A DNA stretch of 64,000 nt, from contig CAYULW010000005.1 in assembly GCA_964445815.1 (NCBI GenBank), positions 124,001 to 188,000 on the forward strand. Reading direction: 5' to 3'. Positions within the stretch are counted from its first letter, which is position 1. Every line of letters begins with the position of its first letter. Below the pieces are notes generated by a model. The model was not told the origin of the DNA and made no database searches. It saw nothing but the letters and a program-made list of their open reading frames with translations. Source of the DNA: CAYULW01 sp964445815 (GTDB taxonomy: Bacteria; Bacteroidota; Bacteroidia; Flavobacteriales_E; Vicingaceae). Positions 17,882-26,127 of this stretch are shown piece by piece. Position numbers and translations under genes: made by a program.

Positions 17882-18434
17882 GTTCTATAGTTTCATGAAA
17901 TTTTTCTAACATGGCTTGAAGCTTTAATCTTGCTTCTCTTAAAAGCCATTTAGATGTATTTTCTTTTATATTTAGCAGTTCTGCTATTTCTCTATGTTTA
18001 TATCCATCAATTGCATAAAGGTTGAAAACTTCAGATTCTCTTTGTGGCAATTTTTGAATCATTTTAAGTAGATACTCAGATTCTAATTCTGCCGCTCCTC
18101 TATGATAAGTTTGCTCTACAAAAGGATTAACCTTGCTTTCTTCAGCATAACTAAGTCGTTCCTTTTCACGTTTTTCTTTGCGGTATTCATCAATCAAATG
18201 ATTAACAGCGATTCTCTTAACCCAACTGATAAAACTATTGTGTTGTTCAAAGTTGGGTAGATGTGTTAAAATTTTGAGGTAGATAGCATTTAAACTTGCA
18301 CCTGCAGTATTATAGTCCTTTTTATAACGCATGCAGATACTCATTAAATAAGAAAACAACTCTTTATATAATTCATTTTGAGCTGCCCTTTTATTTTCAA
18401 TACAGGCTTCAAGAAGTGCTCTTTCAATTTTCAT
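17868..18434 (-). CDS. RNA polymerase ECF-type sigma-70 factor
   Basis: A 188-residue alternative sigma factor. Region 2 covers roughly residues 15-85 with the -10 binding segment FISWVKRIAVNHLIDEYRKEKRE. Region 4 covers roughly 130-180 with LPQRESEVFNLYAIDGYKHREIAELLNIKENTSKWLLREARLKL, a clear helix-turn-helix. No region 1.1 or 3 is present, as expected for the ECF class. It lies first in a two-gene unit with the membrane/barrel protein, the usual arrangement for sigma/anti-sigma pairs. Its targets are not visible. Confidence 0.92.
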   Translation of the reverse strand: MKIERALLEACIENKRAAQNELYKELFSYLMSICMRYKKDYNTAGASLNAIYLKILTHLPNFEQHNSFISWVKRIAVNHLIDEYRKEKREKERLSYAEESKVNPFVEQTYHRGAAELESEYLLKMIQKLPQRESEVFNLYAIDGYKHREIAELLNIKENTSKWLLREARLKLQAMLEKFHETIEHGTE

Positions 18435-18447
18435 CCCTTAGGATTTT

Positions 18448-20493
18448 TTACTTCTTGACTATTTTTCTGATAATAGATGCCTCATTTTGCCTTATTTCCA
18501 AGAAATAGATGCCTTGTCTCAAGTTTGATAAATCAATGTAGTTTTCTGTTAATCTTGAACGTAATATGGCTTTCCCATTTATATCTCTGATATGAATTTC
18601 TGTTGGACTTAAAAGATTTATCCCTTCAATGTTTAGAACATTATTTACAGGGTTTGGAAAAAAGCTGGCTTGTATAGTGGGTGTTTCTTCTATTCCAATA
18701 AAATCACCTTCTAAGACTTTAATGCGATATCCTCTGGACTTAATGATATTGCCATTAGAATCCAAACCAAAAGTGTCGCAAAAGGTTGAGCTACAATTTA
18801 AAATAGAATCAAAAACGGTCAAACATACTTCATGAGCTAAGTTTTCTTGATATCGATATTCAGGAAGACGGATATTGGAAGTAGATCCATCCCCAAACGT
18901 CCATAGATACTCATGGGTGTTGTCATTTGAAGAAGTATTTACAACAAATACGGTGCCGGGGAGATTGGTATCTATGGCAATTTGAAAAGAAGCGACGCAT
19001 GAAGTAGAAACAGTAATATTAAGTGTATCAGAGTAAACATCTACACAACCCCTTCCTACATCTAATACAGTTTGCGTAACCACATATGTCCCACTAGCCA
19101 AATAAGTATGAAATGGATTTTCTAAACTGCTACTTGTGCCATCCCCAAAATCATATTGTAATGAATTATAATTTTTGCCTCCATTTGTAAAATAAACGGT
19201 ATCCCCTGTTTGTTGCCAGGTAAATTTTGCTTGGCATCTTGGCACATTGACTTGAGTGGTTGTGCATGTTGAGCTAACACAACCTGTAGATGTGTTATAG
19301 GCAAATTGACACACGTTGTATGTTCCGGAGTTTGAATAAATGTGATAAGTGTTCGACAACCCACTTGTCGTGCCATCTCCAAAGTCGTAAGCAATTGAAT
19401 CGGCATTTTGAGACAAATCGGTTACAAACAAAGTATCTTTACTTAATTCAGATGCAAAATTTGCAGAGCAAGGCATTGTAACATTGATTGAGACACAAAA
19501 AGTGTCTACACAATTATTGTTACCATATACATATTGGCATACATTATAAGTTCTGCCTTGCTGATAGTTATGTGATGGATTAGGAAGGCTTGAACTGCTG
19601 CCGTCTCCAAAATAATAGATAAGATTATTATAATTTGAGGCTGTATTAGTGATTTTTAATTCATTGCCATTCAAGCTATATGTAAATCCTGCCTGGCAGG
19701 GTATTGAAACTTGAATGGAGTCTTGATAAGTTGAGGCACAAGTATTGTTAGTATCGTTAAGGCTCAAGGTAACTAAATAATTACCGGATTGATTAAAGGT
19801 ATGGCTGGCATTTTTTTGATTTAATAAAGGAGACCCATCTCCAAAATCCCAAGAATACTGAACTCCGGTTCTTGGGGCACTGGAATAATTCTTAAAGTTG
19901 TATGTTGCACTATTGGACCCTTGAGTAGCTATAAAATAAGCTTGGCAATAATTTACATAGACAGTGTCATAAGCAGTACAGACAGTCCTATTGGCGTCCA
20001 TAACAACTAAAGTGACACCGTATGCTCCAGAATTGGAATATGTGTGTGCTGGATTCGCTTGAAAGGAAGGTGGGCTTCCGTCTCCGAAATTCCATGTATA
20101 AGTAAATGGAGCTGTTCCACTTACATTACTTGTAAATGATACGTTATTAAGTGTATCAACAAAATAAGTGAATGAATTAGTACATGGAGGCATAACAGCA
20201 CTGACTTGAACAGTGTCACAGTACGTATCAAAACAGCCGGGACTGGCACTTATGGTTAAACAGATCGTATAAGTTCCAGATGTATTATAGGTATGACGTG
20301 GATTACGAAGAGCAGAGTTTGTACTGTCTCCGAAGTCCCAAGAGTAATTTAAGTTTCCTGAAGCATTCCAAGAGCTATCAGTAAACTGAAAAGTAGCTCC
20401 ACCAACATTTGTGCTATAGAAAAATGCACCACATTGGCCGTAATTGAGAAAAGAAACAAAAAGAAAAGAAATAAAGAATAATAATCTAATCAT
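18448..20493 (-). CDS. PKD-repeat T9SS type A surface protein (seven PKD modules)
   Basis: A 681-residue exported protein with a signal peptide (MIRLLFFISFLFVSFLNYGQ). Seven PKD modules follow, each marked by a (D/N)FGDG-type turn and a later HTY strand; the first reads WDFGDST and the last WTFGDGST. The C-terminal ~75 residues are a type A T9SS sorting domain (FFPNPVNNVLNIEG, IHIRDINGKAIL, LRQGIYFLEI). Such proteins are commonly surface adhesins or filaments, though no specific role is shown. It lies downstream of a close paralog at 20601-22007, from which it differs mainly by three extra PKD modules (4-6). A TACCTTTA box directly after the intergenic terminator could be its promoter. Confidence 0.88.
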   Translation of the reverse strand: MIRLLFFISFLFVSFLNYGQCGAFFYSTNVGGATFQFTDSSWNASGNLNYSWDFGDSTNSALRNPRHTYNTSGTYTICLTISASPGCFDTYCDTVQVSAVMPPCTNSFTYFVDTLNNVSFTSNVSGTAPFTYTWNFGDGSPPSFQANPAHTYSNSGAYGVTLVVMDANRTVCTAYDTVYVNYCQAYFIATQGSNSATYNFKNYSSAPRTGVQYSWDFGDGSPLLNQKNASHTFNQSGNYLVTLSLNDTNNTCASTYQDSIQVSIPCQAGFTYSLNGNELKITNTASNYNNLIYYFGDGSSSSLPNPSHNYQQGRTYNVCQYVYGNNNCVDTFCVSINVTMPCSANFASELSKDTLFVTDLSQNADSIAYDFGDGTTSGLSNTYHIYSNSGTYNVCQFAYNTSTGCVSSTCTTTQVNVPRCQAKFTWQQTGDTVYFTNGGKNYNSLQYDFGDGTSSSLENPFHTYLASGTYVVTQTVLDVGRGCVDVYSDTLNITVSTSCVASFQIAIDTNLPGTVFVVNTSSNDNTHEYLWTFGDGSTSNIRLPEYRYQENLAHEVCLTVFDSILNCSSTFCDTFGLDSNGNIIKSRGYRIKVLEGDFIGIEETPTIQASFFPNPVNNVLNIEGINLLSPTEIHIRDINGKAILRSRLTENYIDLSNLRQGIYFLEIRQNEASIIRKIVKK

Positions 20494-20543
20494 CAGGTAA
20501 ACTTTACATGAATAAGACGCAGGAATTGGCTTATCGGTTGGAA

Positions 20544-20551
20544 TAAAGGTA
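20544..20551 (-). promoter_or_regulatory. possible -7 box for the seven-PKD gene
   Basis: On the minus strand TACCTTTA differs from TAnnTTTG at the last base. It lies about 50 bases before the ATG at 20493 and immediately after the terminator of the upstream gene. Motif-only call. Confidence 0.3.
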
Positions 20552-20581
20552 AAAAAAGCCCTCGTATTACGAGGGCTTTTT
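20552..20581 (-). terminator. rho-independent terminator after the four-PKD gene
   Basis: A perfect stem AAAAAGCCCTCG / CGAGGGCTTTTT with the loop TATTA lies 20 bases beyond the stop of the gene at 20601. It ends in a run of T on the minus strand. It separates the two PKD paralogs into distinct transcripts. Confidence 0.92.
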
Positions 20582-20600
20582 AATGTGGATATTAATAACC

Positions 20601-22007
20601 TTATTTGGTAATTACTAACTTCTCAATATGTTGTTTTTCTCCGTTATTAAATACCAAGAAGTAGAAACCTGACTCTAGATCATTTATATCTAGATTTATG
20701 ACAGAGTTGTTTAATCTGTTCATGCTTCTTACTTCCTTCCCTGAAAGATCTCTAAGACTTAGATTAACTGAACTAGTTAAGTTGCTTAAGTCAATACTGA
20801 CTTGAGAGCTAGCCGGGTTAGGGAAAACTGCTATATTTTCCAATTGGTCAATAACATCATCATCAATTCCAACTGCAATAGGATTACGCACTTCAATGCC
20901 AAAACCTGCAGCCGATTTTAAATTTCCTAGAGAGTCCATACCAACAGTATCACAGTAAGTTGATGTACAACGTAACTGTTGATCAGTAATGGTCAGACAC
21001 ACATAGTAAGAGCCAAAGTTTTGGTATTGATGTTGTGGGGTTCTGCCTGAACCAGTCGTTCCGTCACCGAAATCCCAAGAGTAAAAATGACTTGATGCCA
21101 TTGAAGAAGTATTGTAGAGAATAACTTTAAATGCGGCTGATGAATCTTTCACAACATTAAAGCTTGCATTACATCCTGCAGGAGGGTTGTTCACATTAAC
21201 AACTACTGAATCCCAATAAGTGCTTTGACACATGTTTAATGTATCGTCTAGATAAAGTGTAACAATATAAGTCCCTGATGAGGCATAAGTGTGAATCGCA
21301 TCTTTTTGATGAGCTACTGCTGATCCATCACCGAAATCCCATGAATATCCAACACCATACCTTGGAGCGCTTGAATAATTCTTAAAGTTCACGACTCCAT
21401 TTCCAGCATTTTGTGTTGCAACAAAGTAAGCTTGACAGTAGTTAACATAAACCGTATCGTAAGAAGTACAAGTTGTTCCATTAGCATCTGTTACCGTTAA
21501 AGTCACTCCATATGCACTTGGACTGCTATACTGCACAATAGGGTTTGCCATTGCAGAAGATGTTCCGTTTCCTAGCGACCAACTATAAGTATAAGGTGCA
21601 GTTCCTCCATTTATAATACTTGTAAAATAGGCGGTATTATTCGTATCAACATAATAGTTATAGTTACATGTTAATGTAGGAGGTACTATGACATTTCCGA
21701 CATTAATAGTGTCGCAATATGTACTTACACATCTTCCAGGGCCATTTGTTATAATGGTGAGACATGCCACATATAAACCGGAGTTTGAGTATGTGTGAAG
21801 AGGTATTCCCGAAGTTGTATCAGTTGTCCCATCTCCAAAATCCCATACAAATGAGTAGCTTCCGGAGGCAAATGAGCTATCAACAAATTGAACTGTATTT
21901 CCAGTAGTACCGAAATACTGAAAAAGTGCCTGACAATTCTGTGCATTAATAGTTCCTATTAACATCACTAATCCCAGGGTTAATAATAAAGGTAGTTTTT
22001 TCATCAT
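20601..22007 (-). CDS. PKD-repeat T9SS type A surface protein (four PKD modules)
   Basis: A 468-residue exported protein; start at ATG 22007 or the next codon, ATG 22004. The signal peptide is MKKLPLLLTLGLVMLIGTINAQ. Four PKD modules carry WDFGDGTT, WSLGNGTS (degenerate), WDFGDGSA and WDFGDGTT. The end is a type A sorting domain (VFPNPASSQVSIDL, LSLRDLSGKEV, LESGFYFLVFNNG). Segments such as SYDTVYVNYCQAYFVATQ are nearly identical to the downstream paralog at 18448-20493, so the pair arose by tandem duplication. Likely surface-exposed or secreted through T9SS; ligand unknown. It is bounded by a strong terminator. Confidence 0.88.
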   Translation of the reverse strand: MMKKLPLLLTLGLVMLIGTINAQNCQALFQYFGTTGNTVQFVDSSFASGSYSFVWDFGDGTTDTTSGIPLHTYSNSGLYVACLTIITNGPGRCVSTYCDTINVGNVIVPPTLTCNYNYYVDTNNTAYFTSIINGGTAPYTYSWSLGNGTSSAMANPIVQYSSPSAYGVTLTVTDANGTTCTSYDTVYVNYCQAYFVATQNAGNGVVNFKNYSSAPRYGVGYSWDFGDGSAVAHQKDAIHTYASSGTYIVTLYLDDTLNMCQSTYWDSVVVNVNNPPAGCNASFNVVKDSSAAFKVILYNTSSMASSHFYSWDFGDGTTGSGRTPQHQYQNFGSYYVCLTITDQQLRCTSTYCDTVGMDSLGNLKSAAGFGIEVRNPIAVGIDDDVIDQLENIAVFPNPASSQVSIDLSNLTSSVNLSLRDLSGKEVRSMNRLNNSVINLDINDLESGFYFLVFNNGEKQHIEKLVITK

Positions 22008-22104
22008 AAAAAGTTTTTAATTGTGTTTAGAGGGAAAACGCAGTATCTAAAATTTTCGTTGGAAATAAAATGTTAAAATTTATAAGTACAACAAAATTAA
22101 ATAG

Positions 22105-24036
22105 TTAAGCATAATTTTTTTTAACATTTGACTCCATCGCTAACTTTTTAGAAGCTTCTTTTATAGCCAAAGTATCATAGTTGCACTCCGCATAAAGCTC
22201 ATCTTGAGAACCATGTTCAACAAGGCGATCAGGAATTCCCAATCTTTTAACCTTTGCACTATATCCATGATCTGCCATAAACTCAAGAACAGCACTTCCC
22301 ATTCCTCCTTGTATACAACCGTCTTCTACCGTAATGATTTTGTCAAATTTGCTAAATACTTCATGTAGCAATAACTCATCAATGGGTTTTGCAAATCGCA
22401 GATCGTATAAAGCCGCATCAATATTCTCTTCTTCCAGATCTTGACAAGCCTGCAAAGCATAATTACCAATATGCCCGATGCTCAGAATGGCAATATCGGA
22501 CCCATTTTTTACTTTTCTTCCAGATCCTATTTTTATTTTCTTAAAAGGAGTTTTCCAGCTTGGCATTACACCTTTTCCCCTTGGATATCTTATTACAAAA
22601 GGGCCATGTTCATCAGCCTGAGAGGTAAACATTAAATTTCTAAGCTCTTCCTCATTCATCGGTGCGGCAATGATCATATTAGGAATACATCGCATATAGG
22701 CCAAGTCATAAGCACCATGGTGTGTCGGGCCGTCTGCTCCTGCAACTCCGGCTCTATCCAGACAAAACACAACATTTAGATTCTGAAGTGCAACATCATG
22801 TATGACTTGGTCATATGCCCTTTGCATAAATGAAGAATAAATATTGCAAAAAGGAATTAAACCTGTCGTTGCCAAGCCTGCCGAAAAAGTAACAGCATGT
22901 TGTTCTGCAATGCCCACATCAAATGCCCTATCAGGCATTGCCTTCATCATAATGTTTAATGAGCTACCAGATGGCATTGCAGGAGTTATACCCACTATTT
23001 TATCATTTTTCTCCGCCAATTCAACAATGGTATGTCCAAAGACATCTTGATATTTAGGTGGTTGTGGACTGTCTGGAGCTACTTTAATAATTTCTCCGGT
23101 TTTCTTGTTAAAAAGTCCCGGAGCATGCCATTTGGTTTGATCCTTTTCAGCGAGTTCATATCCCTTACCTTTTGTTGTGAGAATATGTAAAATCTTAGGA
23201 CCCGGGATTTTCTTTAAATCTGATAGAACCTCTACTAAGTGAGTAACATCATGTCCATCAATAGGGCCAAAGTATCTAAAATTCAAAGACTCAAAGAGGT
23301 TGCTCTGTTTCAGCATAGCAGATTTCAGGCCATGCTCTATCTTCTGAACAATGGCTTGAGCATTAGGGCCAAATTTGGAAACTTTTCCTAACAGTGTCCA
23401 TACTTCATCCTTTACTTTATTATAGGTGTGAGAAGTTGTAATGTCAGTTAAATATTCTTTTAGAGCGCCAACATTTGGGTCTATAGACATGCAGTTGTCA
23501 TTTAGGACAACCAATAAATTAGAATCTTCAACCCCTCCATGATTCAACCCTTCAAATGCCAGGCCGGCTGTCATGGCTCCATCGCCAATAACTGCAATAT
23601 GTTGTCTATCTTTTTCTTGCTTTAAACGTGAGCCAACGGCCATTCCGAGCGCACCTGAAATACTTGTTGAGCTGTGCCCTACTCCAAAAGTGTCGTATTC
23701 TGATTCACTTCTTTTAGGAAAACCGCTTATGCCTTTATATTTTCTATTTGTATGAAATTTCTCTCTTCGGCCGGTGAGGATTTTATGACCATAAGCTTGA
23801 TGACCAACATCCCAAACAAGTTGATCGTAGGGGGTATTAAAAACATAGTGAAGAGCCACGGTCAATTCTACAACACCAAGACTAGCACCAAAGTGACCTC
23901 CTTTAACTGAGACAATATCTATGATAAAGTCTCTTAACTCTTTGGAAAGTTGAGGAAGATCAGATTTCTCTAACTTTTCTCTCAAGTCATTAGGGAATTC
24001 AATTTGTGAAAGTAGTTTTCCGGGCTTAAAATCCAT
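22105..24036 (-). CDS. dxs: 1-deoxy-D-xylulose-5-phosphate synthase
   Basis: Condenses pyruvate and glyceraldehyde-3-phosphate, the first step of the MEP isoprenoid pathway (also feeding thiamine and pyridoxal synthesis). It has 643 residues, as usual. The thiamine-pyrophosphate domain shows VGHQAYGHKILTGRR, the GDG motif (VIGDGAMTAGLAFEGLNHGG) and NDNCMSID. The pyrimidine-binding domain has DVGIAEQHAVTFSAG and the transketolase C-domain follows. AGADGPTHHGAYDLAYMRCIP is diagnostic for DXS rather than transketolase. It has its own -7 box upstream and is transcribed alone or at the end of the purF transcript. Confidence 0.97.
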   Translation of the reverse strand: MDFKPGKLLSQIEFPNDLREKLEKSDLPQLSKELRDFIIDIVSVKGGHFGASLGVVELTVALHYVFNTPYDQLVWDVGHQAYGHKILTGRREKFHTNRKYKGISGFPKRSESEYDTFGVGHSSTSISGALGMAVGSRLKQEKDRQHIAVIGDGAMTAGLAFEGLNHGGVEDSNLLVVLNDNCMSIDPNVGALKEYLTDITTSHTYNKVKDEVWTLLGKVSKFGPNAQAIVQKIEHGLKSAMLKQSNLFESLNFRYFGPIDGHDVTHLVEVLSDLKKIPGPKILHILTTKGKGYELAEKDQTKWHAPGLFNKKTGEIIKVAPDSPQPPKYQDVFGHTIVELAEKNDKIVGITPAMPSGSSLNIMMKAMPDRAFDVGIAEQHAVTFSAGLATTGLIPFCNIYSSFMQRAYDQVIHDVALQNLNVVFCLDRAGVAGADGPTHHGAYDLAYMRCIPNMIIAAPMNEEELRNLMFTSQADEHGPFVIRYPRGKGVMPSWKTPFKKIKIGSGRKVKNGSDIAILSIGHIGNYALQACQDLEEENIDAALYDLRFAKPIDELLLHEVFSKFDKIITVEDGCIQGGMGSAVLEFMADHGYSAKVKRLGIPDRLVEHGSQDELYAECNYDTLAIKEASKKLAMESNVKKNYA

Positions 24037-24059
24037 ACCTATTCGAAGTTAAGGTAAAA

Positions 24060-24067
24060 CAAATATA
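24060..24067 (-). promoter_or_regulatory. -7 box for dxs
   Basis: TATATTTG on the minus strand lies 23 bases before the dxs ATG and matches TAnnTTTG. No clear -33 TTG is present. Confidence 0.45.
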
Positions 24068-24083
24068 AGGACTATTGGTTCTA

Positions 24084-24102
24084 AATGTCTTTTTGAGACA
24101 TT
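24084..24102 (-). terminator. possible terminator after the purF-like gene
   Basis: A seven-base stem AATGTCT/AGACATT with a five-base loop lies between the purF-like stop (24138) and the dxs promoter box. It lacks a long T tract, so it could be a weak terminator or only a hairpin. Confidence 0.35.
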
Positions 24103-24137
24103 CTCAGAAATTGATTAAGAACAAACAAATAAATGAT

Positions 24138-26039
24138 TTAGTATGCTCTTTCATTAATTCCTTCATAAAAATTGATAAAACTCTTATTCACTACCTTGTT
24201 CCCTCCTGGTGTTGGATAATTACCGGAGAAATACCAATCACCTTTATGATTAGGACAAGCGGCATGCAATCCTTCAAGTGTTTGGTAAATGATCTGAACT
24301 TCTGCATTGATGCCCTTTGGAGTTAATAATTCAGAGATTTTGTTTGAAATCTCCAAAGCCGAAAATGGCTCATATATCTCCTTAACAAAATTTCTTATCT
24401 GATTTTTAGGCAGTTTTTCCTGTTGCTTACACCTTTTATAAACACCACTTATGGTATTTTCTAGACCTCTTTCTTTAAGTAAAGCAATGGCAGCTTGAAA
24501 TGCGATAAAGTCACCTAACTTGGCCATGTCAATACCATAGCAGTCAGGATATCGGATTTGTGGAGCCGAAGAAACAATAATGATTTTTTTTGGACCAAGG
24601 CGATCTAGAATTCTAAAGATGCTTTGTTTCAATGTTGTGCCTCTCACAATTGAGTCATCGATAACAACTAAATTATCTTGACCTTTTTTTACAGCACCAT
24701 AAGTAACATCATAAACATGAGCAACAAGGTCATCCCTACTATCATCTTGAGTGATAAAAGTTCTCAGCTTAGCATCTTTAATTGCAATTTTTTCAACTCT
24801 TGGTCGAATGCTTAATATTTCTTCCAGTTTTTCTTTTGTTGGGTTGGAACCTAAATCGAGAATTTTTTTTCTTTTTACCTCAGAGAGATAGTTTTCTAAC
24901 CCATCTACCATGCCATAAAAAGCTGTTTCAGCAGTATTTGGAATAAAAGAGAAAACAGAATTTTTTACGTCATAATTGATGCCTTTCAAGACTTCAGGGC
25001 AAATGGAACGACCTAGTTCTTTTCTTTCCTGATAAATATCGGTATCGCTACCTCTCGAAAAATAAATGCGTTCAAATGTGCAGGATTTTTTTTCTAGAGG
25101 TTCACGAATCATTTTAATATTGACTTCCCCATTCTTTTTAATAATAATGGCATGTCCTGGGTCAAGTTCATGGATTTTTTCTACAGATACGTTAAAAGCA
25201 GTTTGTATAGTTGGTCTTTCAGAAGTAACAACCACAACTTCGTCGTCTTCATAATAAAAAGCAGGACGAATGCCTGAAGGATCCCTGAGAACAAAAGCAT
25301 CTCCATGACCTATCATGCCGGCCATTGCATATCCACCGTCCCATTCTTCAGCAGCATTTCTAAGTATGCGGTGAACCTTCATGTTCTTCGCAATTAATCC
25401 TGAGATTTCAGCCTTTGAATAGCCTAAAGACTTGTATTTTTTGTATAGCTTTTGGTTCTCAACATCTAAAAAATGACCTATTTTTTCTAACACGGTCACT
25501 GTGTCTGAGCTCTCTTTAGGATGCTGTCCTAAACTAACCAATAAGTCAAAAAGTTCATCTACATTCGTTAAATTAAAATTACCTGCAACTACCAAATTTC
25601 GGGTCATCCAATTGTTTTGCCTCAAAAAGGGATGACAGTTTTCAATGCTGTTTCTTCCGAAGGTGCCATATCTTAAGTGTCCTAAAAAAACTTCTCCAGT
25701 AAAACCAACATTTTGTTTTAGATAATTTACATCTTTGAGTAGAGTAGGGTCTTTTTCTTGAATGCTTTCTAATCTGCTATTGATTTGAGCAAAAATGTCC
25801 TTAATGGGCTGGTTACTGTTGGATCTCAGTCTGCTGATATACCGTTCTCCCGGCAACATATCCAGTTTAATATTTGCTACGCCTGCACCATCTTGCCCTC
25901 TGTTGTGCTGTTTCTCCATCAGAAGGTATAATTTGTTTAGGCCATAAGTGGCAGATCCATATTTTTTTAGATAGTAGTTGAGATCTTTTTTAAGGCGGAT
26001 CATAGCAATTCCGCATTCGTGCTTTATTTGCTCGCTCAT
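24138..26039 (-). CDS. amidophosphoribosyltransferase, long Bacteroidota form
   Basis: Transfers the amide nitrogen of glutamine to PRPP to give 5-phosphoribosylamine, the first step of purine synthesis. The protein has 633 residues, much longer than typical PurF (~470-510). The class II glutaminase nucleophile is Cys9 in IKHECGIAMIRL, which requires processing of an eight-residue leader. QHNRGQDGAG and HLRYGTFGRNS follow, and the phosphoribosyltransferase PRPP loop LVVIDDSIVRGTT lies near 461. The start is ATG 26039; a longer frame to 26084 would overlap a good promoter. I leave the symbol blank because Bacteroidota often carry a second, standard PurF, and this long form may have a different regulatory role. 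Confidence 0.85.
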   Translation of the reverse strand: MSEQIKHECGIAMIRLKKDLNYYLKKYGSATYGLNKLYLLMEKQHNRGQDGAGVANIKLDMLPGERYISRLRSNSNQPIKDIFAQINSRLESIQEKDPTLLKDVNYLKQNVGFTGEVFLGHLRYGTFGRNSIENCHPFLRQNNWMTRNLVVAGNFNLTNVDELFDLLVSLGQHPKESSDTVTVLEKIGHFLDVENQKLYKKYKSLGYSKAEISGLIAKNMKVHRILRNAAEEWDGGYAMAGMIGHGDAFVLRDPSGIRPAFYYEDDEVVVVTSERPTIQTAFNVSVEKIHELDPGHAIIIKKNGEVNIKMIREPLEKKSCTFERIYFSRGSDTDIYQERKELGRSICPEVLKGINYDVKNSVFSFIPNTAETAFYGMVDGLENYLSEVKRKKILDLGSNPTKEKLEEILSIRPRVEKIAIKDAKLRTFITQDDSRDDLVAHVYDVTYGAVKKGQDNLVVIDDSIVRGTTLKQSIFRILDRLGPKKIIIVSSAPQIRYPDCYGIDMAKLGDFIAFQAAIALLKERGLENTISGVYKRCKQQEKLPKNQIRNFVKEIYEPFSALEISNKISELLTPKGINAEVQIIYQTLEGLHAACPNHKGDWYFSGNYPTPGGNKVVNKSFINFYEGINERAY

Positions 26040-26081
26040 GAAAGAAAATGTAAGTGGGTGAACATGCTCAAATTCAAGGAG

Positions 26082-26110
26082 CAAATTTAGGCATATTGTT
26101 TGTCTTACAA
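26082..26110 (-). promoter_or_regulatory. promoter of the long amidophosphoribosyltransferase gene
   Basis: On the minus strand TTG (26110-26108), an 18-base spacer and TAAATTTGC (from 26089) make the best -33/-7 pair in the window. The -7 box lies 42 bases before the ATG at 26039, which decides that start over the longer frame. Confidence 0.6.
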
Positions 26111-26127
26111 CGGAATCAAAATACCGG

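Noticed and set aside
19122..19406. 94-codon alternative frame within the seven-PKD gene
   Set aside because: It is a same-strand shadow caused by repetitive PKD coding sequence; no independent start signal.
18448..22007. Repeated PKD sequence as a CRISPR-like or DNA repeat array
   Set aside because: The periodicity is about 85 codons, in frame and diverged; it reflects protein repeats, not DNA repeats.
26040..26084. Fifteen-residue N-terminal extension of the long amidophosphoribosyltransferase
   Set aside because: It overlaps the best promoter in the window and would move the nucleophile Cys far from the N-terminus.
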